Origin: Psilocybe azurescens
Lineage: Eukaryota; Basidiomycota; Agaricomycetes; Agaricales; Agrocybaceae
Length of the DNA stretch: 64,000 nucleotides
Direction: 5' to 3'
NCBI GenBank assembly: GCA_023853785.1
Contig: JAJIRX010000751.1
Location: forward strand, 186,001 to 250,000
Below the pieces are notes generated by a model. It made no database searches, was not told where the DNA came from, and saw nothing but the letters and a program-made list of their open reading frames with translations. The translations under genes and the position numbers were made by a program. Each line of letters starts with the position of its first letter. Positions within the stretch are counted from its first letter, which is position 1. Shown here piece after piece: positions 46,569 through 57,648 of this stretch.

Positions 46569-47316
46569 AGTTCACTGGTTGAAGGACACAACACAATGGG
46601 CCATCATGGATACTATGCAACAAAACAGATGGTGGCTGATCGATATTGGTGGCCAAACATTGACAAGGATGTGCAGTGGTTCATCAATATCTGTCACCAA
46701 TGTCAGCTCATGTCGCTCAAAAAGTCATAATACCACCTACCATGATGATACCCAAGAGACTGTTCTGCAGGTGTTATATTGACACAATGCATATGCCACA
46801 TTTAAACAGGTACAAATATATTGTGCAAGCACAATGTGGGATGTTGATGTGGCCAGAGTGGGAAAAGCTGTGAGTAGAGATGACAGTGACAATAGGAAAT
46901 TTCATCCTAATGAATCTGATGTTGAGGTGGGGAGTAGTGTTTGAAATGATAATGGATAATGGTCTTCCATTTTTGTGGAGCTGGAATGGCTCTCAGAACA
47001 ATAAAATGTGAGCCACATTCAAATATCAGGATACAATTCAAGAGAGAATGGCATGGTTGAGACAGTGCACACTCCAATTCAAACAGCATTAATCAAATCA
47101 AGTGATGGGTCATTGAAGAAGTGGGACAAGAGGGTGGCCTTCATGTACTGGGCTGAGTGTATTACAGTGAAGAAAACAATTGGATACTCACCATTTTATG
47201 TTGCACACAGAATTGAGCTGCTCCTCCCATTAAATCTCACCCATGCAACCTTCCTCCTCCCTGATATTGACAGACCACTTTCAACAGCAGAGCTTCTTGC
47301 AATGTGTGCTTGCTAG
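46569..47316 (+). pseudogene. Integrase region of an old Gypsy element
   Basis: In three frames: the zinc-binding domain HHGYYATKQMVADRYWWPNI...CHQCQ (46600-46715), the start of the catalytic core with an Asp in IDTMHMPHLNRYKYI (about 46780), and the later core ISGYNSRENGMVETVHTPI. Then ECITVKKTIGYSPFYVAH and LPLNLTHATFLLP follow. This is the strand-transfer enzyme that inserts the cDNA. Frame breaks and low CpG content show that it is dead. A purine tract (AAGTGGGGGGAGA, 47620-47632) and the start of an LTR follow. Confidence 0.85.
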
Positions 47317-47632
47317 CTTGAACAACAAGACAAAGACTTTGTGCTAGTCCACAAGCAAGTGTTGAAGCAGCAATATGTGTCCATAGCCAAATTTGAGGAG
47401 AAAAACAAAAACAAAAACATTGACTACAATTCCTAGTCTGGCGAGTTCATACTCATCCTCAACAAGAAAATTGAGTCAGAGGTGGGACAAAAGAAAAGCC
47501 CAGGTATATGGGGTCAATGGTTGTTGTTTGCCCACATCACAATCAGCATGGAGGTGGCAAGTTGCAGGTTGACAGAACAAATGAGAAGCAGAAATTCCAG
47601 CCTTGAGGGCCAAAATTTTAAGTGGGGGGAGA

Positions 47633-47808
47633 TGTAGAGATTAGATTAGGTACAAGATGCAACACAACAAGAGACAAATGTAGGTCAAGTGACCATTGTG
47701 GGATGATGAGCTTGGCAGCATTGTCATACTGTATGGATGCAACAGAGCTCAGAGAGAGTAGTTTTAGCACACTTAGACCTCACTTAGAACCTTGTAGAAC
47801 ATATCTTT
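47633..47808 (+). repeat. First part of the old Gypsy 3' LTR (interrupted)
   Basis: Begins TGTAGAGATTAGATTAGG right after the polypurine tract. It is cut at ATATCTTT by the younger element. The other part resumes at 54711 with the duplicated TCTTT. Confidence 0.75.
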
Positions 47809-48252
47809 TGTTACAATCTCAAGTTAGAATCACGCAGTGTGCGTAATCTAACCACCAATCGTTTACAAGAACAAGTTCAAGTTTGAGTTGAGCAGGTTAA
47901 GCAGGTTGGATTCTCAAGAACTAGCTAAAGAATACAGTGGATCCTTCCTGGTATAAATACTATGAACTGTACAGCAAGTTGAAACGAGTTTAAATGTTCA
48001 TCAGCAGATGTATATAAGAATAGAGGAAACAGATAGTTGAAACGAGTCGGAATGTTCATCAGCAGATGTATATAAGAATAGAAGTGAAAGTCCATCAGAG
48101 ATATGATGGAGTTTTGTAGAATGATGGAAAGCAAAGTTCATCAGAGCGTACGATGATGTATCAATGATATGGACGATGACAAAGAAAAGGAAAAGGAAAA
48201 GAAAAGAAAAGAAAAGAAAAGAGAAAAGAAAAAGAAAAGACTTGTCGTAACA
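47809..48252 (-). repeat. 3' LTR of the chromodomain Gypsy element
   Basis: Ends are TGTTACAATC and GTCGTAACA on the + strand. It has two copies of the internal 58-bp unit and a longer A/G-rich stretch near its outer coding-strand start than the 5' LTR. Confidence 0.95.
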
Positions 48253-48312
48253 TTACCCCTGTACTACACTCCTTATGCCTCAGAAGGAGTGAAGTCCATT
48301 ACTTCTGTGAGC

Positions 48313-49422
48313 TCAATAGTCTCCGTATGGTTCGCCCTGTGGTGTTGGCGATTCTGGCGTCGTTGAGAAGATCTTCATCAACTCCTCCATAATAGGGGTC
48401 AGTGTGTTGCTCGTTTTCTGGGTTGTAACTGCAGCCTCAAAAGGAATGTCTGGGTGCGTATTGATAGCAGTAGATGCATTTGAACTCGGGGCATTTTGGG
48501 TGAATGTGTCCGGGTTCACTGCATTGGTAGCAAGTGACCGACGTCGTGCTCATTGAGCGATTCATTGTAGTAGACGAAGCGGCAGACGAGCTTCGTTGAC
48601 GAGACATTGTTTTTGGAGATCGTTGAGGTGTTGGCGTAGGAATGGGAGATCTTGAGGGAGTTGAGGCAGGAGGCAAAATGGTTTTCGCACTGTGGGTGAT
48701 TCGCTGACGATGTTTCCACAACACGTCTTCGATTTCTCTTTCTAGTCCCCATGATTGAAGTTTGTCTAGCAAAACCGTTGCCATGGTCTGTCGAACACGA
48801 GATCAGTGTCTGGCAAGATGGATTTCTTGTTCTTCTTGTTGATGAGCTCTGGAAACCTTTGCCAGTTCGTCGAGGGCAAGAACGGTGTCAGGATCTTCAA
48901 AGTATGAGCAGATTTTCTGAGCTGTTTTGTCGTTGGCAAAGAGGTCTAGCACTTTGAAGGTTGACAGTGTTCGAGCATGACTAGGCACGGCAGATTGTTT
49001 GCCTCGCATACGTGAGCTGGCAGGGGTGGAAGAGGAAGAAGTGGCAGGGGTATCGATGAAAGACATGTTGCGTTGTTCTGATGGCTGAGGGATGGTTTAG
49101 AGATGGAACGACTTGGCCTTTTTAACTACTTTGGCAATTAGTGGAAGGCGTTGGTAGAGTTCCCATTCGACCTGATTTAGCTTGAGACATTGAGATCTGG
49201 CTTGGTGGTGAGCAAGTCTAGCGGCAGCCGGACAGTAGTTCTGTTTTGCCATTTCCTTCTGATCGATTGCTTTGTTGTATTGGGTGAGGATTCTCTTCGC
49301 AGCATCTCAAGGTCTTCTACAGTTTGATCAGTTAAAGGGGTATCAAAGATGGGAGTTTCGAGTTGGTTCGTTTCAGGGTTTTGAGTGAAAGAAGAGGCGA
49401 TGCATCGGAGAAGGTGAGGCAT
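48313..49422 (-). CDS. Extra ORF downstream of pol with second zinc knuckle
   Basis: Minus-strand segments follow one another in different frames: MPHLLRCIASSFTQNP (49422 on), MSFIDTPATSSSSTPASS (49066 on) with FEDPDTVLALDELAKV, and a Ser/Pro/Thr-rich linker (about 48600). A cysteine motif CYQCSEPGHIHPKCPEFKC with a following C and H (about 48490-48540) comes next, and an acidic tail stops near 48313. It occupies the position of env in retroviruses but has no membrane segment. The zinc knuckle suggests RNA or DNA binding. I recall similar unnamed ORFs behind pol in other mushroom Gypsy elements. It may be one split gene or two adjacent ORFs, and frame breaks prevent a decision. Confidence 0.6.
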
Positions 49423-49439
49423 CAGGATGGTAGCGGTGA

Positions 49440-52400
49440 TCAGAGTTTGTGTAATTGGTGGTATTCCTTAAGAGTCTCGCTGTCGTCGTCGAACGCATCG
49501 TCTTTTTCCCACGTTGCTTCGGAGATAGGGAATCCCGTCCATTTGATAAGGTATTGATATTTTTGCTTTCCTTTCTTGGGTTTTCGTCCAGTCTTTCTGT
49601 GATTCAGAATAGTTTCGACTTCCCAGTGTTCTTCTTTATTTTTGATTTTGGGTGGTGGTCTAGGGAAATTCGGTCCGTATGTTTCTGTCTCGTTATATGG
49701 CATGAGTAGAGTGGCGTCCGAAGACGCCGTGGATCTTCCATATCTTGGGTATTTTGAGTCTGTACGTGAGAGGTCCCAAGACTTCTGTGATCGTGAACGG
49801 GCCTTCTCGTTTTGGTTTCATCTTCGAATGGTACCTTGTGGAGATGTTGCGGGAGTCTAGCCAAACTTTCGTTCCTTTCTCAAACGGTTTGAAGGTCAAT
49901 TTTCGTCGTTCAGCTATCCTTTGTCTTGCAAGTTCATGGGCGGCTAACGCTTCTTCTCGATCTCTCAGGAGATGTTTGACTTTTTCTTCCACAGATGGGG
50001 CTTTGGTGTTCTTGAATGCGAGTGGAATGGCCAGCGGAGACAAACCTAGGGTGAGTTCAAACGGGGTTTTGACCCTTTCAGAGTGTTTCCTGTTGTTGTG
50101 AGTGAATTCCAATGTTCCAACTGACTTGTTCCAATCAGTTGGGTGTGAAGAACAATAGATGGATAGGTAGGCTTCTATTTCTTGGTTGAATTGCTCAGTG
50201 GTTCCGTCTCCTATTGGATGATAGGCCGTCGTTAATTTGGACTTGATCCCTAAGAGTTTCATGAGTTCTTGGAAGACTTTTGCTGTGAATAGGGGATCTC
50301 AGTCGGAGATAATGCTGTCTGGGAGTCCGAATCGTTTGAAGAGGTTGTCGAGTAAGAGTTGAGCTGCTCCTTCGGGCGTCAAGTGCCTCTCCCGGGTTCC
50401 CTTTCTTCCGGCAAGGTATTAAAATCACCCCTTAGTAAGCCCATGGTCTACCACGACCATGAGTGCATCCACGATCTGTCCCGTTGTTCTTAACCAGTGG
50501 TAAATCGGTTAGAAAGTCCATTGAACAGTTTGCAAATGGTCGCTAGTAGAAGTCGGTCCGGCGATTGGCATGAACGACGGGTGGGAGGGATTTCTGTTAA
50601 TCCTGAATTGCTGACAGATTCTGCAGCCTTTGACATATTGTTTTACAAAGGATTGTAGCCCTGGCCACCAGTAATGTGTTTTTACTGCGTTGTAAGTTTC
50701 AAGTTCTCCGGGGTGTCCTGCTGATGGTAGATCGTGAAAGGATTTTACCACTTGTTGGCATAGATTTTGGTTTTTCGGTATATATGTTTTATCTTTATAA
50801 AAAATAATGTTTTTTCCATTGAATTCCTCCATTTTCCAGTCGCCGAGGTCGGTTTGTAAATTTGGTGGTCCTCCTTGCAGTAGAGCTTTTAAGATTTCTG
50901 CAATATCTGTGTTGAATTCTTCCGAATCAATGATTTTCTGTTGTAGTTCAGTGCCAATTAGATTGATGAAAAGTTCCTCCAGTAGTAGAGTCACGTCTTC
51001 GTTATCGTGGTCTTTGTCTGGTATAAGATCCGGCCTTCTTGATAAGGCATCAGATTGAATCATTTTTGTTCCAGGCATGTGGATTAGTTTCAGATCAAAT
51101 TCAGATAGATATAGTGACCATCGAGCTTGCCGTCTGTTCAGATTTCTTGGACTTCTGAAATAGGTCAGGTTCTTGTGGTCAGAATGGATTATTGTCGTAT
51201 GTTCAGATCCTTGGATGTAGTGCCTCCATTCCTGTAATGCTTGTACAATTGCCACAAGTTCTCGATCGTAGATTTTATAGTTCCTTTCTGTTGCGGAAAA
51301 GGTTTTTGAAATAAATGCGCATGGGTGTCTTTCACCGTTTCCATCGAGTTGAGTCAGAACAGCTCCAGATGCATATTTAGAGGCGTCGCATTCGATTTGA
51401 AATGGTTTGCTTGGGTCTGGCATTGAGAGAACTGGTTCTTCCATGAATCATTGTTTCAGTTCGTCGAATGCTCGTTGAGCTGCGTCCGTCCATTCAAATT
51501 TCTTGTCCTTCTTTAGGAGGTCGTTCAGGGGTTGCGCAACCATAGAGAACTTCCTGATGAATTTTCGGTAGAAATTTCAAATCCCAGGAATCCCCTGACT
51601 TGCTTGACCGTAGTAGGTGCAGGCCAGTCTCGGATTCCTTTAAGTTTTGATTGGTCCATGGAGATTCTTCCTTCTTCGATTATCATTCCCAGGTATTCGA
51701 CTTTTCGTTGTCTGAAGACGCATTTTTCCGGTTTGAGGTATAGGTCGTTATCCTTTAGCCTTTGCAGGACAATCCGTTTGTATCTTGCCAAATCTTCTTG
51801 ATTTTTGGCAAAGATCAAGATGTCATCCATGTAGATAATCACAAATCCTCCAGATATTTCGCCTTCGAACAGCAAATCCATCGTGGATTGAAAAGTGGCT
51901 GGGGAATTGCATAATCCGAAGAACATAACCGTGGGTTCAAAGAGTCCTTGATTTGTTTTGAAGGCAGCTTTCTGTTGATCTTCTTTTGAATGCGAACATT
52001 ATTGTATCCTTGCCTGACGTCGAGCTTGGTAAAGAATTTTGCTCCTTTGAGTTTGTCCAATAGATCGGGGGATCCGTTGCAAAGGGTAGGCATTCTTTAT
52101 GGTCCATTCGTTTAGATATCGATAGTCCTGACAAGGCCGCAGTTTTCCGTCTTTCTTGGCTACAAAGAAAAAGGGCGATGTGATGTCCGATTCTGATCTG
52201 ACGATATATCCTTTGTCCAGCATTTCTTTGAGAAATTTGTCCTGTTCAATTTGTTCTTCCAGGGTGAGGCTGTAGACTTTGCATGGTTTTGGTTTGAATT
52301 CAGGTTTCAGTTCAATTTTGTAATCCCAGGGTCTTGAGATGGGAAATCGATCTGCTGCCTTTTTGTCGAAAAGTCCGAGGTAGTCGTGGAGGTCCGGGGA

Positions 52401-53080
52401 ATAAGTTCTTCCAGAGGTTTAGCGGGTGTCCTGTTTTCGTGTTCCATTGCCAGAGTTTGTGAAGCCGTAGTTTTTGTGTTGATCCATGTCTGGTCCATTT
52501 CTTCAGAGTCTTTGGCTTCAATAAAATCTATTACCAAAGCGTTGAAGTCTTTGAGTGGGGCATCTGTGGTGTCAATGATTGGTTCGGTTTCTTCCAGTTC
52601 TTCTTCCATAGTGGTAGTGCGGATAGATTTTGAAATTCTCCATTTGACTTTTCCAGTTCCCCAATCAATGTTGGGGTTTCGTTTCTGAAGCCAAGGTAGT
52701 CCTAAGATAATCTTTTGTTGTCCTAGTCCAGAGACACACATAGAATTTCCTTGTTTGTTCTGTTCCCGATGGTAAGATTGAGTTCTATGAAGGTAGAGAT
52801 CGTTTCCTTTCTTGTTGAGAGTTCCGTCCACATTGTATACTGTGAGGCTTCTCTTCAGGGTCTTTTGTTTGAGTCCTAGTTTCCTAGCGTAATTTTGGTC
52901 AATGAATTTTCCACCAGCTCCAGAGTCAATTAGACCCGAGGTTTTGACGATTTGTGGCTTTCCATTTTTATGGCAGAGAAAGAAATCGGTAAATGCATAG
53001 ATTTATTCTCAAGTGTAGCCATAAATACAGAATAGATGCCTAATTGTGGAGAGACTGACGTCGATTCAGTTCTCCGTTTA
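49440..53080 (-). pseudogene. Gypsy Pol polyprotein: protease, RT, RNase H, integrase, chromodomain
   Basis: On the minus strand: aspartic protease with LIDSGAGGKFIDQNY (about 52930) and ILGLPWLQKRNP. Reverse transcriptase follows with [44 protein letters not shown] and the catalytic box IYMDDILIF (about 51830). RNase H has FQIECDASKYASGAVL and HSDHKNL. The integrase zinc finger ends in GHPGELET...CRICQQF (about 50620). The integrase core has TTAYHPIGDGTTEQFNQEI and a GPFTITEVLGPLTYRL segment. A chromodomain ends the protein (HWEVETILNHR, YQYLIKWTGFPISEATWE, about 49470-49630), which targets insertion to chromatin marks. At least five frame changes are needed, so it is non-functional as read, although all catalytic motifs survive. 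Confidence 0.92.
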
Positions 53081-53089
53081 AAAATCCTC

Positions 53090-54157
53090 AGTGTTGCTTT
53101 CCTCCTCCAGGTTTCCCACCACCAAACTCGCCAGTTCTTCTCTTTCCTCCATGTTCAGCTCCCGGATATGGGCATGAAGGTCCTTGGGTGTCCATTTCTT
53201 TTTGGTAATTCCTTCAGTATGAAGGGGTTGTTCTTCTTCTTCTGAGGGCAATCTACTGCAAGATGTCCTGTTTGTTTGCATCTGAAGCAAGCCCCCTTTT
53301 TCATAAGGCTTGTTCGTTCCTTGGTGGTCATGACATCGACGTCCATTGCGAAGGGTCCTTTCTTGGCGTGGCTCTGGGAATGAATCACGCGTTTGATTGA
53401 GATGGGCCTTTAATCGCCATAGCGAGTCAATAGCTCCTGTCAAAGATCATGGCTTTGTCATACCATTCTTCGATTTTTGTGGGCTTCTTCTCAGACATGA
53501 TGATTTTCTGTACTAGCGCCCGTCTTGAACATTTCGACCAAGAGTTTGTTTGCAGTGTCAGAGTCATTAGACATCCCCGCCTCTCCAACCAGTAGTTTGA
53601 ACTTTGTTACTAGTTGTTCGGGCGGTCAGGTTCTTTTGTCGAAGCATTTTTAATTTGTCTAATGCATCAATGTCTTCTTCTTCTGTTTTGAATGCCTTCT
53701 GGAATTCGTTGATAAATTCCCTGTAAGTCAGTAAGTTGATATCCCCTGTGTCGAGGTTCAGTTTGTTCTGGACAAATTGTTGTTTCCAAACGACCGCATT
53801 TCCTTCTTGCATAAAAGAGAGAATAAATGTGATCTGTTTTGATTCCGTGTTGTAAACGTCCTTGTTGATCCCCATATAGAGGATACATTCTTGAAGGAAT
53901 TTCTTGCTTTTAAACTGTTCGCCGTTGAAAGGCGTTGGTTTGCAAAGAGAGAGTTCCCTTGTCTTTGGGGCATCGATCATTTGTTGGTCAACCATTTGTG
54001 TTTCGTTTGGTTCAGAGTTTTCAGAGGGTTCAGAGGCATCGGTGAAGTATTCTTCTCCTGACAATAGTCCTGGAGTTCGGCTAGTGGGTTGAACGTCTGA
54101 TGTAGGTGTTTGTTCACCACTGTCATCAGTGTCGTAGTTTGCGGAGAAGGTTCGCAT
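53090..54157 (-). pseudogene. Gypsy Gag with zinc knuckle, frameshifted
   Basis: Starts MRTFSANYDTDDSGEQ at 54157, with an acidic, Ser/Thr-rich N-terminus. The capsid-type region has KPTPFNGEQFKSKKFLQEC and INEFQKAFKTEEED. The frame is lost near 53600. The nucleocapsid zinc knuckle CFRCKQTGHLAVDC (about 53250-53290) lies in another frame. Confidence 0.85.
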
Positions 54158-54226
54158 TGAGATGTCGTGGTGTCAGGTTCAAGCTCCCGATACCGCTTGT
54201 AGATGAAGCAGTATGGTAGAGTGAGA

Positions 54227-54237
54227 AGCTAGTTCTT
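54227..54237 (-). promoter_or_regulatory. Putative self-priming primer-binding site
   Basis: One base inside the 5' LTR, the sense (minus) strand reads AAGAACTAGCT. It is exactly complementary to AGCTAGTTCTT, found in the sense LTR (54346-54356) about 30 bp after the TATA motif TATTTATA, where the transcript should begin. It fits a Tf1-like self-primer (11 nt). Confidence 0.65.
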
Positions 54238-54238
54238 T

Positions 54239-54710
54239 TGTTATGATCTCAAGTTAGAATCATGCAGTGTGCGTAATCTAACCACCAATCGTTTACAAGA
54301 ACAAGTTCAAGTTTGAGTTGAGCAGGTTAAGCAGGTTGGATTCTCAAGAACTAGCTAAAGAATACAGTGGATCCTTCCTGGTATAAATACTATGAACTGT
54401 ACAGCAAGTTGAAACGAGTTTAAATGTTCATCAGCAGATGTATATAAGAATAGAGGAAACAGATAGTTGAAACGAGTCGGAATGTTCATCAGCAGATGTA
54501 TATAAGAATAGAGGAAACAGATAGTTGAAACGAGTCGGAATGTTCATCAGCAGATGTATATAAGAATAGGAGTGAAAGTCCATCAGAGATATGATGGAGT
54601 TTTGTAGAATGATGGAAAGCAAAGTTCATCAGAGCGTACGATGATGTATCAATGATATGGACGATGACAAAGAAAAGAGAAAAGAAAAAAGAAAAAGACT
54701 TGTCATAACA
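54239..54710 (-). repeat. 5' LTR of the chromodomain Gypsy element
   Basis: 472 bp, TGTTATGATC to CATAACA on the + strand. It contains three copies of a 58-bp unit (about 54420-54570), each with a TATATA core, and a promoter-proximal TATTTATA on the sense strand near 54386. Confidence 0.95.
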
Positions 54711-54950
54711 TCTTTGTCATTTCAACTTTGTGTCTACTTGTATACTGCTATAAATATCAAAATTTACATATTCTCTGCCTCTATCATAAAACTCATTGGC
54801 TTCCCACAATTGCATTCTGTGCTTGTTATGCCAGGAACACATGAAATACTCAGAACCTCCTGTTCTTGACCCAGTTGCTTTACTATAAAAATGGTGGGTC
54901 TGCACCACATACACTATCTTCTTTATCTGAACTTGTCCTCAGGAACTGAA
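54711..54950 (+). repeat. Second part of the old Gypsy 3' LTR
   Basis: Continues the LTR cut at 47808. TCTTT is repeated here, and a TATA box (TATAAATA, 54749-54756) lies in promoter position for that LTR. Its 3' border is not clear, so 54950 is only approximate. Confidence 0.5.
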
Positions 54951-56390
54951 TACAATCAATTGTTGGTTCTCAATGATGACTTAACTCTCAATGTTGATAT
55001 ATTGGCTGTTCAGGTTAATGTATTCAGACCACCCATATCCCTACTCTTCTAATGCAAGCTGGTACTCAGGGTCTTCCATGGTAACCTGCATTACAGTTGT
55101 TATTCAAAGTCAGCAGAACAATGTACATTGGCAGTGAATTCTATTTGCCTTCTGCCTTTATTACAATATGTGCCTTTAAACTTTTCTCTGTATACATAGC
55201 TGCTGTGACCCACTTCTTCTTTTGGCACTTCAAAACTATATACAAGATTGTTCAAGAGTATCAAGTAAGTTTCTGTTCAAGTAACCACATACAAGAATAG
55301 GACACTGACCTTGTGAAAGACATCTGATTACCCAAATCCTCATTATCAGAAGATGAAGGTAAGCTTTCATTCTTCTCACTATGAGAAAATATATTTTCAT
55401 ACCCTATTGGGGCTACAGATATATACAGAAGCATAAAACTGGTGGTATATCACCATTTTTATAGCAATGACTGGTATTGCTCTGGGACAACATATGCTGC
55501 TAAAGTTGGTCTGCCATAGTGGGCCCTTGTTGTTGCTCTTATCTTTACATGGTTGTTCATACCAATCATAGGGACAGTGTGTATGGTCCTTGTGCTGCCC
55601 TGTCATTTATCTGACCATTGCTGTTGATGCCATGGAGATTAGTGCAACTGTGGGATATGCACCCAGTGTCAAAAACATGGTTCAAGTCCATATTCTTCTT
55701 GCAGCCCTATACATAGCAGAACTCACATTTCATCTGTGTCAGACATTAGGTTATTAGTGGTGCATTAGTTCACAGTAAACCAAATGCAAATAAGTATTTT
55801 ACAATGTACAGCTACAATCCTGTTGTCCAATCACTCAACCTTCCCCAGAATCTCAAGCTGGTGTGTAACATAATCAACATTACTGGCACTGCTGATTAAT
55901 TGTTTTGTGTCTAGAGACAATATGCAAAATTCCCCTAGGACAACATTCACAGTGCAAACCATTGGTACAGTCATGGTATGTCCTCATTTTGATAAACTTC
56001 TAAAATCCTCCCAATATTAACAAGTTTGTCTGGAGAGGACTTCTAAGTTTCATAATCATGAAGGTTGGCAAGACAACAGGCTCCTTTACTGATCATGTGT
56101 TAATGAATCTTTTCTGGACTGCACTGAGTGCACAGAGAGATGTCTTGCACAGTGTTCAAGAAATGAATGTATGGTCAGATCAACAGGTGAGACTATGTGA
56201 TCACTGGAGACCTTTCTAAGCTGATTCCCATTAATTGTTTTCAATAGGTCCAATCATATAACAGTATATAGATCACATGGAGAGCACTTGGAAAACCTCT
56301 TTATGTTACTGGGACCCAATATGGTGTATATCTTCTAATTGGCATCTTGCTTTACTCTCTGATGCCAATCCATTATGAAGGTTGTTCTCT
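54950..56390 (+). pseudogene. Decayed OPT-family oligopeptide transporter
   Basis: Pieces in changing frames match the order of fungal OPT proteins (proton-coupled oligopeptide or metal-chelate transporters with many helices). They are FYLPSAFITICAFKLFSVYIAAVTHFFFWH (about 55140-55240), A.NWWYITIFIAMTGIALG (about 55430), SVYGPCAAL, LNLPQNLKL (about 55840), and NVWSDQQ followed by VQSYNS, WRALGKPLYVTGTQYGV and ILLYSLMPI (56165-56370). Introns may still be present, for example GTGAGACT at 56187. Stops are frequent and CpG is nearly absent. It is the only recognizable host-type gene inside a CpG-poor block. Confidence 0.6.
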
Positions 56391-56619
56391 ACATGCTGCT
56401 TGTTGAACTTGGGTTCCTGATTCTGTTCTGGCTCCTGCACTGAGAGTATGACTGACAATGAAGAGAAGAGGGCAGCATTTGTCCACTCTGGGCAACTATT
56501 TCTATTATATGCACATACACCTAATAAGTAAGCTGCAGAAGCAAAGCTAGCCTTGTTCATTGTGTAGTATTCTATTGAATACAATGTCCTCGATGTGTCC
56601 ACAAGTCTTCTAACAAGCT

Positions 56620-57198
56620 GTCTTCACACTGAAAGCTTTGAAAACTTGGAGATGACAGAGGGAAAGAGGATTTTTCAGCAGGATAATGACCCCAAACACA
56701 CCTCCAAAAGGGCCAGTCAGTGGTTTTTGGATAACAACATTGAAGTTATGGAATGGCCTCCTCAATCCCCTGACATCAACCCCATTGAACACTTGTGGGT
56801 GCACCTCAAAAGGCAGATGAACACCTATGAAATACCACCCAAAGGAGGGTTTGAATTGTGGGAGAGACTGGCTGCAGAATAGAACAAAATCCCCCAGAAA
56901 CATTCCAAAATCTCATAGAAAGCATGCCAAGGAGAATGGAGGCTGTTATCAAGGCAAAAGGTGGTCATACTAAGTATTAAATAGAGGGTCAAACAACTGT
57001 CCCACTTTTGTATTATTTTGTCTATTTTATTACTCAATCATTTTTGATCCAAATCACATAATCTTGAAGGCAATTATAAAAGTCACATGTTCAACTATAA
57101 CATATATTAATTTCAGACCTTTTAGTTGAAGGGTTCCCATTTTATTAGCAATTTAACTCAAAGGTTGCAAAAAGTGGGACAGTTTTTTGAGCCACTGT
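56620..57198 (+). pseudogene. 3' part of a Tc1/mariner element with transposase end
   Basis: Encodes the C-terminal third of the transposase (FQQDNDPKHTSKRA, ME WPPQSPDINPIEHLW, ELWERLAAE), then a TAG in place of the Trp codon seen in the 17.7-kb copy (TGG to TAG). The rest lies out of frame to KAKGGHTKY. The right TIR ends GTTTTTTGAGCCACTG before TA at 57199. The left half is missing. It is a different subfamily from the 17.7-kb copy by TIR sequence. Confidence 0.85.
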
Positions 57199-57648
57199 AT
57201 TACTTGGCTGGCTCGGTCACCATCAGAACAATAGGGAGTGTTTCGGATTGTTTGGAGGCAATAGACTAGCCTGGTTGTTCCCTGACCATGCATTCCTCTG
57301 CCTTAGCTTCACTCTGTGCCATTAAAATAGGAATAATCTTTCTCTTGGACTCTTTTCAGGATTTAGTATTCTGGGAGTATCCACAGAGTCTTGTGTAGAG
57401 GACTATACTGCAGATTCTCGAACATTGTCTTTCTCCAATCAGATTCACCAAGCCAGTAATTTGTTCCACTGGAGACATATTCAAATGCCCATCTGAAGCC
57501 GAATAGCTCGATTAGAGTGTACCTGATTCTTTCATTATTTCTGAATAGTTGAGCAACCGTAGACCTTGAGCAGAACGACCCAGAAAAAAACTATAAGAGC
57601 TGTCGAGAAGAGTTGACAATATCTCACTCCCTTTCACTTCTTACAGCA

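Larger units (their letters stand above)
47809..54710 (-). mobile_element. Complete chromodomain Ty3/Gypsy retrotransposon (chromovirus)
   Basis: 6.9-kb element on the minus strand with LTRs at 54239-54710 (5') and 47809-48252 (3') and a perfect 5-bp target duplication TCTTT (47804-47808, 54711-54715). The order is 5' LTR, gag, protease, reverse transcriptase, RNase H, integrase with chromodomain, an additional zinc-knuckle ORF, and 3' LTR. The LTRs differ mainly by repeat copy number, so insertion was recent. Even so, gag and pol contain several frame breaks. The solo LTR at 15.3 kb belongs to the same family. Confidence 0.95.
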
